Shown: positions 48,091 through 56,657 of the stretch, in pieces
How positions within the stretch are numbered: position 1 is the stretch's first letter
Layout of the letters: each line of letters opens with the position of its first letter
From: Henriciella marina
GTDB taxonomy: Bacteria > Pseudomonadota > Alphaproteobacteria > Caulobacterales > Hyphomonadaceae
NCBI RefSeq assembly: GCF_027213945.1
Contig: NZ_JAPWGW010000001.1
Location: 682,001-746,000 of the forward strand
Length of the DNA stretch: 64,000 bases
Direction of reading: 5' to 3'
Notes under the pieces: model-generated
Told to the model about the DNA's origin: nothing
What the model saw: the letters and a program-made list of their open reading frames with translations, nothing else
Database searches by the model: none
Made by a program: the position numbers and the translations under genes

Positions 48091-48710
48091 GGCTTGCTCG
48101 TCGCCCAGACGGCGAATGCTGCAGAGCCGACCATCAGGGTCGCGGCTCCGATATTGAACCAGCGGGCGAAAACCGGGTCGCTGAAGCTTTTCGCCATCCG
48201 GTCGGCGGCAAAGGCATAGACGAACAGTCCGGTCATTTCGCTGACCGTGATCGTTGCGACCATGATGGCGATCTGCGGGGCGAGTGGGCGGGACGCATCA
48301 AAGAAGCCAGGTAGGAGCGCGCCGAAAAAGACTAGCGCGTTCGGGTTTGCCAGCTGCAGCCCGAAGCCCTTGCCGAGGAGGGCGGCCAGCTGCGGCATGG
48401 CTTCACGCGACAGGCGCAGGTCTCGCGCTGCGCCGCGCACCAGCCCGTAGGCCAGCCAGATGATAAAGCCGAGACCGGCGAGCTTCAGGCCCAGAAATGC
48501 GAGCGGAAACTGGGAGGCGATTGCCGCAGCGCCCGCAGCGGCAAGGCCGATCCAGACAAGGTTGGCGATCGAAACCCCGATCGCAGGCAGCATGGCTGGC
48601 CGCACGCCGTATCTCAGCGACGAGGATACGACCAGCATCACAGCGGGGCCGGGTGTCAGCCCACCAGCAAAGAAGAGACCGACGAGTGCCAGCCAGACCG
48701 AGAGTTCCAA
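48087..48710 (-). CDS. LysE/RhtB family exporter
   Basis: 207 residues, six hydrophobic helices, with the early GLTPGPAVMLV motif and LANPNALVFFGALLPGF typical of LysE/RhtB amino-acid exporters. Substrate unknown. It starts with TTG at 48710 behind GAGGGG at 5 nt. It follows ppa by 15 bp, so it is probably cotranscribed with it. Confidence 0.9.
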   Translation of the reverse strand: MELSVWLALVGLFFAGGLTPGPAVMLVVSSSLRYGVRPAMLPAIGVSIANLVWIGLAAAGAAAIASQFPLAFLGLKLAGLGFIIWLAYGLVRGAARDLRLSREAMPQLAALLGKGFGLQLANPNALVFFGALLPGFFDASRPLAPQIAIMVATITVSEMTGLFVYAFAADRMAKSFSDPVFARWFNIGAATLMVGSAAFAVWATSKP

Positions 48711-48725
48711 ACTGGCCCCTCGCGT

Positions 48726-49256
48726 TTAGCTTTTTGCGCCGCGCTCGATCGATTCCCGGATCAGCTCACGTGCCTTGTCGACACCTTCCCAGCCACGCAC
48801 CTTCACCCACTTATTTGGCTCAAGGTCCTTATAGTGCTCGAAGAAGTGCTGGATGCGGTCGATCAGCGTGTCTGGCAGGTCGGTATAGTTCTGCACCTTC
48901 TCATAGAAGCGGGTGAGCTTCTGGTGTGGCACAGCCAGGATTTTCTCGTCTTCACCGCCATCATCTTCCATCAGAAGAACGCCAATCGGACGGGCACGGA
49001 CGACGGCGCCCGGAACCAGCGCGCGCTGACCGACGACCATGACGTCAATCGGGTCGCCATCGAGGCTCAGCGTGTGGGGGACGAAGCCGTAATTACACGG
49101 ATAGCGCATGGAGGTGTAGAGATACCGGTCGACGAACATCGCGCCGGAGGCCTTGTCGATCTCATACTTGATTGGCTCGCCGCCCAGCGGGACCTCGATG
49201 ATCACGTTCAGATCGTCTGGCGCATTCTCGCCAATGCTAATTTTGGAAATATCCAT
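48726..49256 (-). CDS. ppa: Inorganic pyrophosphatase (family I)
   Basis: 176 residues. [45 protein letters not shown] contains the family signature and the metal-binding aspartates of DGDPIDV. It hydrolyses PPi to drive biosynthesis. GGAG precedes the ATG at 49256. The frame remains open upstream but without family sequence. Confidence 0.97.
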   Translation of the reverse strand: MDISKISIGENAPDDLNVIIEVPLGGEPIKYEIDKASGAMFVDRYLYTSMRYPCNYGFVPHTLSLDGDPIDVMVVGQRALVPGAVVRARPIGVLLMEDDGGEDEKILAVPHQKLTRFYEKVQNYTDLPDTLIDRIQHFFEHYKDLEPNKWVKVRGWEGVDKARELIRESIERGAKS

Positions 49257-49339
49257 GCGTCGCTCCAGAAAGGACGGGTAAAAGTTGATGGTGCAGTGCA
49301 AAAGCGCAGCGCCTGCGTCAAGACCACTTTGCTGCTTCG

Positions 49340-49948
49340 TCAGTCAGAAAGTCCGAAATTGAAGCTTATCGAGATGCGTGCGTCCTCGCTGCGGCTCGCC
49401 ATCACTTCGTGGCGCAACCAGCTTTCCCACATCAGAACATTGCCCGGTTTGGGGGCGACATAGACAAAGCGGCCCTGGTCTTCAGCGGTCTCATCTCGCA
49501 GCGGCGGGGCTGCCATCATATTTGCGAGACGGGGGTCTTCGAAGCGGATCGCGCCGGCGCCTTCAGGGATGGCGATATAGATCGTGCCCGAGAGGATGCT
49601 GCCGGGGTGTATATGGCCTGAATGGGTCCCGCCTTCGCCAAGGATGTTGACCCAGAGCGCATCGAGCGTAATCCGGCGCGCATCCAGGTCCCAGCCAAGC
49701 TCACCTGCCGCTTGCCCCGCCCACAAAAGAAGTTTTGCCTCTAGCGCGCCGAAAGCTGGCGCGCGTTGGGGGAGGTCATTCAGGGACGCATAGGAGGTGT
49801 AACCGGGATAGCCTTTTTCCTCGCACCACTCATGGCCGGCGGTGTCGCCCTCCTCGATCATCCAGCAGCTGGCTTCGAGCTCCTCGAGCAGGCTCTCATC
49901 GCCAAGGTCGAACTCGAAAAGGCGGGTCGGGAAAATAAGACGCGTCAT
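49340..49948 (-). CDS. 2OG-Fe(II) oxygenase-like protein (TIGR02466 type)
   Basis: 202 residues. The facial-triad region reads [17 protein letters not shown] and the distal His is in WLRHEVMAS, with RISISFNF after it. These fit the family that TIGR02466 describes. The substrate is unknown. ATG at 49948; an in-frame extension upstream has no family sequence. Confidence 0.8.
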   Translation of the reverse strand: MTRLIFPTRLFEFDLGDESLLEELEASCWMIEEGDTAGHEWCEEKGYPGYTSYASLNDLPQRAPAFGALEAKLLLWAGQAAGELGWDLDARRITLDALWVNILGEGGTHSGHIHPGSILSGTIYIAIPEGAGAIRFEDPRLANMMAAPPLRDETAEDQGRFVYVAPKPGNVLMWESWLRHEVMASRSEDARISISFNFGLSD

Positions 49949-50029
49949 GATGGCGAGCCTTCTAGTCGCAGGGCGGTAGAAGGTGAAGCCATCTTTGTGG
50001 GCGGAGGAACGCCTAGCCTTCGTCACAAA

Positions 50030-50065
50030 GAAAAAGCCCCGCCCCCCGATCAAGGGGCAGGGCTC
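50030..50065 (-). terminator. Intrinsic terminator after the methyltransferase-like gene
   Basis: On the minus strand AGCCCTGCCCC and GGGGCGGGGCT flank a short loop and are followed by T5C. It lies between 49948 and 50089. Confidence 0.75.
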
Positions 50066-50088
50066 ATTTTACAGGATGACAGACCGGC

Positions 50089-51057
50089 CTATTCTTCGGT
50101 CGCGTCTTCCATCACTTCAGGCTCTGCTGGCGTTTCGCCATCGGTTGGTTTCACGAAGCGCAGGGTCATGCGGTCGGATTCGCCGATCTCCTGATACTTC
50201 GCTGCGTCAAAGCCCTCCGGCGTGTTGCCTTCGCGGTCTGTTGTGCGGGAGACGGGTGGCAGGGTCCAGACACCGAACGGGTGATCGGCGGTATCTGCCG
50301 GATTCGCGTTAATCTCGCTTGCCTCTTCGAGGACGAAACCGGCTTCTTCAGCAAGGCGGGTGACATAATCCTGATGGACATAGCCGGTGGGGGCCGATGG
50401 GTCCTGGTTCAAGGCTGATGGCAGGCGATGTTCGACGACGCCAAGCACGCCGCCGGGCTTCAGCACGGCGAAGGCGTCATTGAAGAATTTGTCGGTATGG
50501 TCGCCGCCCATCCAGTTGTGGATGTTGCGGAAGGTCACGATCGCATCGACGCTTTCCGGTTCGCCGAGCGGACCAGAGGCGGAATCGTAGTATGTGTACT
50601 GAAGGTCGCCAAACAGGTCCGGGTAGGGGCTGTAATTCGCCTGATAGGCTTCAAGGGCCTCCGCCGCGCGATCAGAGCGATCCGGACTGATGACCGCAGC
50701 AATGAAGGTGCCGCCATTGGCGTGCAGCCACGGGGCGAGGATGTTGGTGTACCAGCCACCGCCCGGCCAGATTTCCATGACGGTATCGTCGCCCTCAATC
50801 CCGAAGAACTCCAGTGTCTCAGCCGGATTGCGATATTCGTCGCGGGCGATTTCCTTTGGGTTGCGCCAGCTGCCTTCCATGGCGTCTTCAAGCGTGAAGG
50901 ATGCCTGCGTGGCATCAGCTTCCATGCCGTTCTCCGCCTCACCGCTCGCAGGGGGTGTTGCGACTTCCAGTTCTGTTTCGTCAATCGCGGCATCGTCGCC
51001 GCCGCCGCATGCGGCAAGGGTCAGTGCCAGAAGGCTTGTTGCGAATATCCGGTTCAT
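50089..51057 (-). CDS. Lipoprotein with SAM-methyltransferase-like domain
   Basis: 322 residues. A clear signal peptide with lipobox (LTLAAC, C17) is followed by a Ser/Glu/Ala-rich linker to about residue 60, then a class I methyltransferase-like fold (VMEIWPGGGWYTNILAPWL for the glycine loop, DAIVTFRNIHNWMGG, LKPGGVLGVVEHR). Exported methyltransferase-like lipoproteins are known in databases but their activity is unexplained, since SAM should be scarce outside the cytoplasm. Confidence 0.82.
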   Translation of the reverse strand: MNRIFATSLLALTLAACGGGDDAAIDETELEVATPPASGEAENGMEADATQASFTLEDAMEGSWRNPKEIARDEYRNPAETLEFFGIEGDDTVMEIWPGGGWYTNILAPWLHANGGTFIAAVISPDRSDRAAEALEAYQANYSPYPDLFGDLQYTYYDSASGPLGEPESVDAIVTFRNIHNWMGGDHTDKFFNDAFAVLKPGGVLGVVEHRLPSALNQDPSAPTGYVHQDYVTRLAEEAGFVLEEASEINANPADTADHPFGVWTLPPVSRTTDREGNTPEGFDAAKYQEIGESDRMTLRFVKPTDGETPAEPEVMEDATEE

Positions 51058-51196
51058 TTTCGTCTCCTCATTTTCCCCTTGAACGCGGGGGCGTGTTTCC
51101 CAAATACACTATGACCGGGCGCTGCCAAGCGGGCCCGGTCCGGTAATCTGCCGGCGCCGATGGACGGGCCGGAGTGACAGGTAAGCCGAAATGATG

Positions 51197-51240
51197 ATCC
51201 GGCACGTCCGGATACAGTTGCTTAGAGAGGACTGTTTGTC
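51197..51240 (+). promoter_or_regulatory. Candidate ROSE-like RNA thermometer before hsp20
   Basis: ATCCGG-CACGT-CCGGAT (51197-51213) is followed by a stem ACAGT/ACTGT (51214-51218, 51231-51235) that encloses TTGCT and the AGAGGA ribosome site. TTGCT opposite the Shine-Dalgarno is the hallmark of ROSE elements, which control small heat-shock genes in alphaproteobacteria. It is a motif match only. Confidence 0.45.
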
Positions 51241-51717
51241 ATGAGCACAATTGATCTCACCCCACTTTATCGCACGATGGTTGGTTTTGACCGTATGGCC
51301 AACCTCATCGATTCAGCCAGCCGCCTCGATGGCGCGCAAGGCTATCCCCCTTACAATATTGAGCGCGTTGCAGACGACGCCTTCGCCATTGAAATCGCCG
51401 TGGCCGGTTTCGCTGAGGACGAGCTCGACATTGAGACCAATGAGAACCTGCTGACTGTTGCGGGCAAAAAGTCCGGCAGCGACAATGGCGAAGAGCGTCA
51501 ATACCTGCATCGCGGCATTGCCGAGCGTGGATTCCTGCGCCGGTTCCAGCTTGCTGACCATGTCGTCGTGACGGGTGCATCGCTGCAGAACGGCCTGCTT
51601 CGCGTCGAACTTCTGCGTGAGCTTCCTGAAGCCAAGAAGCCCCGCAAGATCGAGATCGGCTCGTCCAGCCAGCCGAAGTCGAAGCCGAAACTGATCGGCA
51701 AACAGTCTGCCGCGTAA
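51241..51717 (+). CDS. Hsp20/alpha-crystallin small heat-shock protein
   Basis: 158 residues. An N-terminal arm (MSTIDLTPLYRTMVGFDRM), the alpha-crystallin domain (about 38-130; YNIERVADDAFAIEIAVAGF, TNENLLTVAGKK, AERGFLRRF) and a Lys/Ser-rich tail, as in IbpA-type proteins. It holds unfolded proteins at heat shock. AGAGGA precedes the ATG. A terminator follows at 51743. Confidence 0.95.
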   Translation: MSTIDLTPLYRTMVGFDRMANLIDSASRLDGAQGYPPYNIERVADDAFAIEIAVAGFAEDELDIETNENLLTVAGKKSGSDNGEERQYLHRGIAERGFLRRFQLADHVVVTGASLQNGLLRVELLRELPEAKKPRKIEIGSSSQPKSKPKLIGKQSAA

Positions 51718-51742
51718 CCTCCGCGCAGACCCCTGAGACGAG

Positions 51743-51774
51743 AAAGCCCCGGACGCGATGTCCGGGGCTTTTTT
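51743..51774 (+). terminator. Intrinsic terminator after hsp20
   Basis: AAAGCCCCGGAC-GCGAT-GTCCGGGGCTTTTTT: strong stem with a six-base T-run, 26 bp after the stop. Confidence 0.9.
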
Positions 51775-51799
51775 CATTCCGTTAGTTGTTCAGGGCCGT

Positions 51800-52804
51800 C
51801 TACTTGTTCGGATTCTGGAAATAGACATCGGCGCCGGCGGCGTTGAGGAAAGTCGTCAGGCTTTCATTATCGCTGAGACGACGCACGGCTTTCTGGACTG
51901 ACTTGAACGAGGTCGCCGCATAGCGCTGAGTGACTTGCTCGAATGGCTTGCCATCGATCTTGACGCTGACACGGTCCTGCTTGGCGATATCGGCTTCAAG
52001 CGTTTCCTTGGCCCATGGCAGATAGGTCTGTGACAGCTCCTGCGTGAAGAGCGGCAGCAGAGTGGGCTCGAGTTCGGACAATGGCTTGAAGCTGTCGCCT
52101 GCCTTTGGCGCGTCCATGAATTCACACCAGGCGGTCACGAACGGCGCATGCTCACGAAGCCAAGCGGCCGGCGTCGGGTCCATCAGCATTTGCGACAGCT
52201 GGGCCGAGATCGAGAAGTCGGCCACGGATGGACGATTGCCGAAGATGAAGAGGTTGTTTTCCAGATGTGCGTTCAACAACGGAATGAAGCGCTCAAATGA
52301 GGTTTTCAGCGCCTTCTCATTCTTCCGTTCGATGCCGATCAGCTCAAGGCGCTCGCGCATCCGCTTTACGATCTGGTCGCGGGTCTTTTTCTTCGCCCGC
52401 GGCAGCTTGCCATCGAAGAGTTGTTCCATTGTGCGGTCGGCTGCTTCCTCGCGGTCAGGCTTCTGACCCCAGCGCTCACGGAACATGACCTTGCTCAGCC
52501 ACTCATCGCCATAATCCTCAAGGATGAGGGCCAGCACGGCGCAAGCTGGATCGTCCGGTACGGAGGAGGGCTCCGCATGGTCGTTCTCGATCGCCGAAAG
52601 GATGTCGGTCGAGTCCTGGTTCGGTGCGCGGCCGGGTGACACCAGAAGCGGGACCGTCGGCGCCTTCGCATGGAACTGAAACTCTTCTTCCTTTTCCGAC
52701 GAACGGCCGATCCAGTCGAAGTCTACGCCCTTATATTTCAGGAAGGCACGGACTTTCATGGAATAGGGAGAGGTTTCAGCGCCGAAGAGGCGGTAATCTG
52801 ACAT
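51800..52804 (-). CDS. Glutathione S-transferase-like protein
   Basis: 334 residues. The N-terminal thioredoxin-like domain reads YRLFGAETSPYSMKVRAFLKYKG and a helical C-terminal domain follows; about 100 residues beyond normal GST length remain. Such larger GST-like proteins are common in alphaproteobacteria with unknown roles. AAAGGA precedes the ATG at 52804. Divergent from a GT4 gene. Confidence 0.85.
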   Translation of the reverse strand: MSDYRLFGAETSPYSMKVRAFLKYKGVDFDWIGRSSEKEEEFQFHAKAPTVPLLVSPGRAPNQDSTDILSAIENDHAEPSSVPDDPACAVLALILEDYGDEWLSKVMFRERWGQKPDREEAADRTMEQLFDGKLPRAKKKTRDQIVKRMRERLELIGIERKNEKALKTSFERFIPLLNAHLENNLFIFGNRPSVADFSISAQLSQMLMDPTPAAWLREHAPFVTAWCEFMDAPKAGDSFKPLSELEPTLLPLFTQELSQTYLPWAKETLEADIAKQDRVSVKIDGKPFEQVTQRYAATSFKSVQKAVRRLSDNESLTTFLNAAGADVYFQNPNK

Positions 52805-52930
52805 GTCTGGTCCTTTGGGCTGCAGCCTTCGGGTCTTATGCGATGGGGCGGTGACTGCCAAGACATGTTTGACGGTTCGGAGGGCGTGTCATAGTCAAGC
52901 CGCGCGCCAGTCAGAAAGAGGGTGACTATC

Positions 52931-54070
52931 ATGAGCACGCAAAGACGGGTTCTAGCCTATTGCGACAAGCTCTTCACCCCATCCGAAAGCTTCATTCCCC
53001 GCGGCTATTCGGCCTTCAGCAAGCTGAAGCCGGTCTATATCGGTCATGAGCTGAAAGGGCCGGTCCCTGAGGGCGCCGAAGTCATCGAGCTTGGCCCGCT
53101 CCACGGGGCTGGCGGAGAGGCGGCCTACAAGCAGCTCGGGACGATCTCAGCGAAGCTCCAGAATGCGATAGAAGAGGTTGAGCCCGTCGCTATTCACGCA
53201 AGTTTCGGCAAATCTGGCGCCTATGCGCTGCCGTTGGCAGAGCGGTTGAACCTGCCGCTCGCCGTGACCTATTATGGCGGCGACGCGACCAAGACGACCA
53301 ACACCAAGGATAGCTTCGTGCGGGTCTATAACCGGCGCCGGGCAAAGCTCTGGCGTGAAGCGGATCTGATCCTGCCCTGCTCGCAATTCATCCATGACGA
53401 GCTTGCTGGCAAAGGCGCGCCGACCGACAAGATGCTGGTCCACCATAATACGGCAGACCCCTCGCGCTTTGAGCCGGGTGAGAAGAAGGACCTGCTGGTC
53501 TTTGCTGGCCGCTGGACCGAGAAGAAGGGCATCGACACGCTGATCGCTGCGCTGGCGCGCCTTGGCGATGAGCTGGATGGTTGGACCATCAGGCTGATCG
53601 GTGATGGCGATCTAAAGGAAGAGCTTGTCGCGAAGCTTCAGGAAGCCGGGGTCAAAGCTGAGCTTCCTGGCTGGGTGCCTGCCGACGAGATGCCGAAACA
53701 TTGGGCCGAAGCGCGCATTGCTGTCGTTCCGTCAAAACGCGCAAAGTCGGGTGATGCCGAAGGCCTGCCGCTGGTCTGTATCGAAGCCATGCTGTCCGGC
53801 TGCGCGCTTGCGGCGACGCGCCATGCCGGTATCCCGGAATGCGTGAAGGAAGGCGAGACAGGTTATCTTGTAGACGAGGGCGACGATGCAGCCTTGGCCG
53901 ACCGGCTCGCGCGAATGCTCAGCGACCGTGCGCGCACCGCCCGTATGGGCGAGGCTGGGCGTGCCCTTGCCATGGAGAGCTTCAATCTGCAGACGCAGAG
54001 CCGGAAGCTGGAATCCTACCTTATCGACCTCGCGGTCAAGGCAGGCACAATGAAGGCGTCAGACGTCTGA
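52931..54070 (+). CDS. Glycosyltransferase family 4 protein
   Basis: 379 residues. A GT-B fold with the C-terminal half carrying FAGRWTEKKGIDTLIAAL and the E-x7-E region (EGLPLVCIEAMLSGCALAATRHAGIPE). It probably transfers a nucleotide-linked sugar to a cell-surface lipid or polysaccharide. GAGGG lies 8 nt before the ATG at 52931. Its end overlaps rimM convergently by 12 nt. Confidence 0.9.
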   Translation: MSTQRRVLAYCDKLFTPSESFIPRGYSAFSKLKPVYIGHELKGPVPEGAEVIELGPLHGAGGEAAYKQLGTISAKLQNAIEEVEPVAIHASFGKSGAYALPLAERLNLPLAVTYYGGDATKTTNTKDSFVRVYNRRRAKLWREADLILPCSQFIHDELAGKGAPTDKMLVHHNTADPSRFEPGEKKDLLVFAGRWTEKKGIDTLIAALARLGDELDGWTIRLIGDGDLKEELVAKLQEAGVKAELPGWVPADEMPKHWAEARIAVVPSKRAKSGDAEGLPLVCIEAMLSGCALAATRHAGIPECVKEGETGYLVDEGDDAALADRLARMLSDRARTARMGEAGRALAMESFNLQTQSRKLESYLIDLAVKAGTMKASDV

Positions 54071-54616
54071 TTTCTTGCGAGGGTCTGACTGGTCGGCCCA
54101 GACCTGCGCCTCTGCAATGGTGACGGTGCGTGTGGCGAAGTCGATGTCCGGCACATCTTTGAGCGTGAAGGGCACGAAATAGGCAGGTTCGCCCGCTGCA
54201 TCAGGGGCGACTTCCAGAAGATCTCCCGCCCCGAAATTCTGAACCGATTTTACATGGCCAAACAAAGTGCCATCCGGGTGGCAGGTCTTCAGACCAACAA
54301 GGTCCTCAATGTAAAATTCATCCTCTTCGGCCACGGGCAGGTCGGCACGGCTGACATGCAGCTTCACGCCCTTCATCGCGTCCCATTCCTCTTTCTGGCG
54401 AGACATTTTCGGCGTGACGATGAAGTGATCGCTGGCGGACTTGTAGGATTTGACGCTGAGGACCGGTTTGCCGGTCTCATCGAGAAGCTGGTCGAATTCG
54501 AAGATGGCTTCAGGTTCGGCCGTGAAACTACGCACGCGGACATCGCCGCGAACGCCGTGCGCGCCGGAAAGCGCACCGACAACGACGAGCCTGTCAGGAT
54601 TGGATCGGTCAGACAT
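54059..54616 (-). CDS. rimM: Ribosome maturation factor RimM
   Basis: 185 residues. An N-terminal RimM domain (VGALSGAHGVRGDVRVRSFTAEP) and a C-terminal PRC barrel (EFYIEDLVGLKTCHPDG, YFVPFTLKDVPDIDFATRTVTI). It assists 30S head assembly by binding S19. AGGAAG precedes the ATG at 54616. It usually lies with rpsP and trmD; here it stands alone. Confidence 0.95.
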   Translation of the reverse strand: MSDRSNPDRLVVVGALSGAHGVRGDVRVRSFTAEPEAIFEFDQLLDETGKPVLSVKSYKSASDHFIVTPKMSRQKEEWDAMKGVKLHVSRADLPVAEEDEFYIEDLVGLKTCHPDGTLFGHVKSVQNFGAGDLLEVAPDAAGEPAYFVPFTLKDVPDIDFATRTVTIAEAQVWADQSDPRKKSDV

Positions 54617-54666
54617 GAAGGGCTTCCTACTTCCCAATCGGAAAAGCTGGAAGCCCTTCGAGCAGC

Positions 54667-55416
54667 CTAGAACGGGCGGTTATAGCCTGGACGACGACTA
54701 TAGCCTGCCGGGCGGACCGAGGTGATATTGTCGTTCAGCCGATAATAGCCGGTCTCATCGACAGAACGGTCTATAATCTCGCAGCGGCCTCGGAAATTTG
54801 GGTCAGTGCAGACTTCCCAGACGCCGCTATTGATCACGATGGAAGAGACCTTGTCGTTGAAGCGCAGCTGATTGAGATGCGGGATGGCGCCATTCACGGG
54901 CAGGGCGCTGCCGCGATACTGCGGATCAGCGAACAGGATCATGGGCGCGTTACCGTGGCCTCGCTGGCCGCGATCAAGGTCGCGCCGGCGGTCATAACGA
55001 TTGTCCCGGTCATAGCGTCCGCCGCGATCATAACGGCGATCGTTGCGGCCCCAGCGATCTGCGACCGGACGAATGGAGCTGATCTTGTCGTTCAGGCGGA
55101 ACTCGTTGAGCTGGTCTTCGCGATAGGTGAGGATCTCGCAACGTCCACGGAAGTTCGGATCGACGCAGACTTCCCAGCTGCCGCTATGAATACGGATGGA
55201 GGATGCCTTGTCGTTGAAGCGGTACTCGCTGAGGTGTGCGATCGGGCCGGTCACGCGCAGAGACTGTCCGCGAAAGTCGGCGTGCTGATAGATCACTGCA
55301 GTGCCAGCGCCGCGATTGTCGTAGCCATGCCCGCTTGGGCCGTATTGCGCCATCGCTGGCAGGGTGAAGGCTGTCAGGGCAGCAAAACCGAGGGCGAGTT
55401 TCTTAAGAGGGATCAT
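54667..55416 (-). CDS. Secreted beta/gamma-crystallin protein
   Basis: 249 residues. A signal peptide ends near residue 24 (AMAQ). Two crystallin-like domains (about 38-118 and 158-245), each with a pattern of aromatic plus GxxS-type strands (FRGQSLRVTGPI, RGSALPVNGAI; both with WEVC-DPNFRGRCEI), are joined by an Arg/Asp/Tyr-rich linker. Such domains bind calcium; whether these do is unclear. Start at ATG 55416. Confidence 0.85.
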   Translation of the reverse strand: MIPLKKLALGFAALTAFTLPAMAQYGPSGHGYDNRGAGTAVIYQHADFRGQSLRVTGPIAHLSEYRFNDKASSIRIHSGSWEVCVDPNFRGRCEILTYREDQLNEFRLNDKISSIRPVADRWGRNDRRYDRGGRYDRDNRYDRRRDLDRGQRGHGNAPMILFADPQYRGSALPVNGAIPHLNQLRFNDKVSSIVINSGVWEVCTDPNFRGRCEIIDRSVDETGYYRLNDNITSVRPAGYSRRPGYNRPF

Positions 55417-55526
55417 GTCCGGTCTCCAGATCTGTCTATCTGGCACAAACTAGCAAGACCCGGCTGAACCTCTGACAACCGGGTCTTCAGACTAATGCTG
55501 ACCGTCTAATTGCGTTCCGGCTGGTC

Positions 55527-55838
55527 CTAGTCGGCCGCTTCCATCAGGCCGCGCATCTGGTCGATCCAGTCGAGCCATGCCTTGCGGCCGGAGTCTGTCA
55601 GGAAAATGCGGGTCTGGGGCTTCTTGCCGACAAAGCGCTTCTCCTGGCGAACATAGCCTGCCTCCTCCAGCTTCTTCAGATGGGTCGAGAGGTTGCCATC
55701 TGTCGCGCCGACCTTGTCGCGCAGCTCGCCGAAGATGGCAGGGCTGGCCGAAGAGAGGTAGGCCATCACGCCGAGCCGCAGGCGGCCATGTATGACATCG
55801 TCTATCTGGCTGTGATCAAAGGGATTTTCGGGTTCCAT
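55527..55838 (-). CDS. Winged-helix transcriptional regulator
   Basis: 103 residues, one winged-helix domain: GRLRLGVMAYLSSASPAIFGELRDKVGATDGNLSTHLKKLEEAGYVRQEKRFVGKKPQTRIFLTDSG. It belongs to the small MarR/ArsR-like class often paired with a membrane protein. The gene follows the membrane-protein gene by 11 bp. It likely represses the pair from the palindrome at 56485-56501. Confidence 0.88.
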   Translation of the reverse strand: MEPENPFDHSQIDDVIHGRLRLGVMAYLSSASPAIFGELRDKVGATDGNLSTHLKKLEEAGYVRQEKRFVGKKPQTRIFLTDSGRKAWLDWIDQMRGLMEAAD

Positions 55839-55849
55839 GACGATCCACC

Positions 55850-56470
55850 TTACACGACGCCAGATGGTTCGTCGCGGAGCATGAGAATGCCAGGTATCAG
55901 CACGCTACAGGCTGCGGCGAAGGCTGCGGCGAGGTAGAGTTCAGCCGTGTCGATGATGAGAACGGTCAGGCCCACAAAGGCGATGGCGACAAGGCCCGCA
56001 AGCTTCAACCAACCGACCCGCGCGATTTCGCCGCTGACGAGTTGGGCGATGCCATAGACGCCGAGCACGAGCGGAATGGACCACATATAGCCAATGGAGG
56101 CGGCGCCGATCAGAAATGATTTGATGGTCACACCGATAAAGAAGCTGCCAAGCACGAAACCAGCGGCCATCCAGACGGTCTCGGAGACGCGGTTTCCTTC
56201 GGAAGATTGCCCCGGCTTGTTCGCTGGGAAAGCCTTTGCGAGCAGGAAGTAGCCGCCAAGTCCCAGGACAATGAAGCCGCCCCACATGATGCCGAGGGCT
56301 TCCATGCCGAGGCCGAGTTTGCCCGTCGCTATCAGATAGTGGCCGACATAGGCGGCCGTGACGAGGCCGCCCCACCAGACAAGGAACCGCCCGCCCAGTA
56401 GAGGGGCTGCGGCGCCCGCTTCGGCAAGCGAGCGGACATAGGCGAGATCATCATTAGTGGCTTTGGTCAT
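55850..56470 (-). CDS. Multi-pass membrane protein paired with the regulator
   Basis: 206 residues with five or six hydrophobic helices from residue about 30 to 200. A soluble N-terminus (TKATNDDLAYVRSLAEAGA) precedes them. No named family. The ATG at 56470 has GGAG 6 nt upstream, and the ACTTTG palindrome lies just before. It probably forms an autoregulated two-gene unit with the winged-helix gene. Confidence 0.8.
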   Translation of the reverse strand: MTKATNDDLAYVRSLAEAGAAAPLLGGRFLVWWGGLVTAAYVGHYLIATGKLGLGMEALGIMWGGFIVLGLGGYFLLAKAFPANKPGQSSEGNRVSETVWMAAGFVLGSFFIGVTIKSFLIGAASIGYMWSIPLVLGVYGIAQLVSGEIARVGWLKLAGLVAIAFVGLTVLIIDTAELYLAAAFAAACSVLIPGILMLRDEPSGVV

Positions 56471-56484
56471 CTTGGTCTCCAACA

Positions 56485-56501
56485 ACTTTGAAATACAAAG
56501 T
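56485..56501 (-). promoter_or_regulatory. Operator palindrome of the winged-helix module
   Basis: ACTTTG-N5-CAAAGT is a perfect 6-bp inverted repeat lying just upstream of the ribosome site of the membrane-protein gene. Such CTTTG/CAAAG sites fit winged-helix repressors. Confidence 0.5.
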
Positions 56502-56597
56502 AGTGGGTCTTGATGAGTTCGTCAAGCTTTTGCTCAGCGTGTTGAATGGAATGCGAGCGCGCATGAGGAAAGTGCGGCGGAAACAGGGCCGCAGTCC

Positions 56598-56647
56598 CCG
56601 TGTTTTCACGGTGTAGTGGCGGTGTACTGGCGGTGTTTCTACCGGTG
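56598..56647. repeat. Five GTGT boxes at 11-bp spacing
   Basis: [C/G]GTGT starts at 56598, 56609, 56620, 56631 and 56643 (steps of 11, 11, 11 and 12 bp), one per helical turn, just before the cheR stop. CCGTG-TTTT-CACGG also forms a small hairpin across the first two. Otherwise the gap 56502-56657 holds no gene. Confidence 0.5.
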
Positions 56648-56657
56648 TTCTGAGAAA

